A stretch of DNA of 32,410 nt from Streptomyces sp. ISL-66. GTDB lineage: Bacteria > Actinomycetota > Actinomycetes > Streptomycetales > Streptomycetaceae. This document shows positions 32,036-32,410 of the stretch, one piece after another. The notes under the pieces were generated by a model. That model did no database searches. It saw only the letters and a program-made list of their open reading frames with translations, and was not told the DNA's origin. The stretch spans positions 1 through 32,410 of the forward strand of contig NZ_JAGGOW010000150.1 in NCBI RefSeq assembly GCF_018614135.1, in the 5' to 3' direction. A program made the position numbers and the translations under genes. Position 1 is the stretch's first letter. Each line of letters starts with the position of its first letter.

Positions 32036-32410
32036 TGCTGCCGCCCTTCCTCGGTGCTGCCCGCGGTGCGGGTTCCGTCGGCCGGTGTGCGCACCGGCCG
32101 GATGCTGAAGGTCTTGCCGACACCGCCGCGCAGTCCGCCGAGGCCGCGGGGCATCGGCAGGTAGTCCGGCTCGGGGATGTCGATCTCCATGCCGGTCGCC
32201 AGCCGGGCGGCCTTGAATCCGGGGACGTCCTTGTTGTGCAGGGCCAGTTCCTGGTGGCGGCGGGCGTCGCCGTACGCGGTGAAGGCGATCTCCGTGATGG
32301 TGTCGCCGGGCTGGACGACGTACCGGCTGCCGATGGCGGGGACCGCCGAGAGGGGACGCGCCGGGGCCGCGGGCGGTTCGGCGGCCGCGGGCGGTTCGGC
32401 GGGCGGGGCG
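32032..32410 (-). CDS. LysM-domain protein, N-terminus cut by the window end
   Basis: The last 125 residues are present. A Pro/Ala-rich linker (PPAEPPAAAEPPAAP, encoded by a direct repeat) is followed by a LysM domain of about 50 residues with the signature RYVVQPGDTITEIAFTAYGDA and ending LATGMEIDIPEP. A Gly/Arg-rich tail (PRGLGGLRGGVG) leads to the stop. LysM domains bind glycan chains or, in phage-like and contractile injection particles, serve as structural parts. The stop overlaps the carrier protein ATG, so it belongs to the same operon. Whether it is secreted cannot be judged, as the start is missing. Confidence 0.85.
   Translation of the reverse strand, partial: APPAEPPAAAEPPAAPARPLSAVPAIGSRYVVQPGDTITEIAFTAYGDARRHQELALHNKDVPGFKAARLATGMEIDIPEPDYLPMPRGLGGLRGGVGKTFSIRPVRTPADGTRTAGSTEEGRQQ

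Noticed and set aside
32032..32410. Firm call of a contractile injection system baseplate protein
   Set aside because: Only a LysM domain and tail are visible; no sheath, tube or ATPase gene is in the window.

Overview
The window is high-GC actinobacterial DNA, almost certainly from a Streptomyces. The coding is dense, GTG starts are frequent, 4-bp ATGA/GTGA gene overlaps are common, and the intergenic inverted repeats are of the 'ggctccgcc' type. The order perM-purN-purH ... folD-DUF3017-mdh ... glyA-trpS ... yihY-dac-SCO4848-like matches, from memory, the core of the S. coelicolor chromosome around SCO4810-SCO4850. No rRNA, tRNA, insertion sequence, integrase or CRISPR array was seen.

Layout. 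1-3.2 kb: a cut-off HTH regulator, a PerM-like polytopic membrane protein (DUF6350) and a small membrane protein. 3.4-5.7 kb: purN-purH. 5.8-9.4 kb: a membrane protein, folD, a DUF3017 protein and mdh. 9.5-12.5 kb: a CxxC carboxymuconolactone decarboxylase-like gene divergent from a MocR-type PLP regulator, then a DMT-type transporter. 12.6-15.4 kb: a lipoprotein plus glutathionylspermidine synthase-like pair (resembling E. coli YgiB-YgiC), and convergent rocD. 15.5-18.3 kb: a ZTP riboswitch with glyA, a dispersed inverted repeat, and trpS. 18.4-24.8 kb: a 2H phosphoesterase, yihY, a D-Ala-D-Ala carboxypeptidase, an SCO4848-like protein, a frameshifted metallophosphoesterase and an orphan peptide-type solute-binding protein.

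The first 18 kb hold a coherent one-carbon/purine set. GlyA and FolD make methylene- and formyl-tetrahydrofolate, and PurN and PurH consume formyl-tetrahydrofolate. The RNA before glyA has the pfl (ZTP) fold, which senses ZMP/ZTP; ZMP is the substrate that accumulates when PurH lacks formyl-THF.

24.9-32.4 kb is the accessory part and the best candidate for an undescribed system. Eight genes run leftwards with overlaps or short gaps. In transcription order they are: a LysM-domain protein (cut by the window end), an acyl carrier protein, a B12-binding radical SAM enzyme, an SDR oxidoreductase, a large molybdopterin oxidoreductase, an alpha/beta hydrolase, a hotdog-like protein and a cupin. A free carrier protein beside two oxygen-sensitive redox catalysts (radical SAM and molybdenum), with reductase-, hotdog- and hydrolase-type partners, suggests an unusual carrier-tethered biosynthetic pathway. 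The product cannot be named, and the operon starts beyond the right edge.
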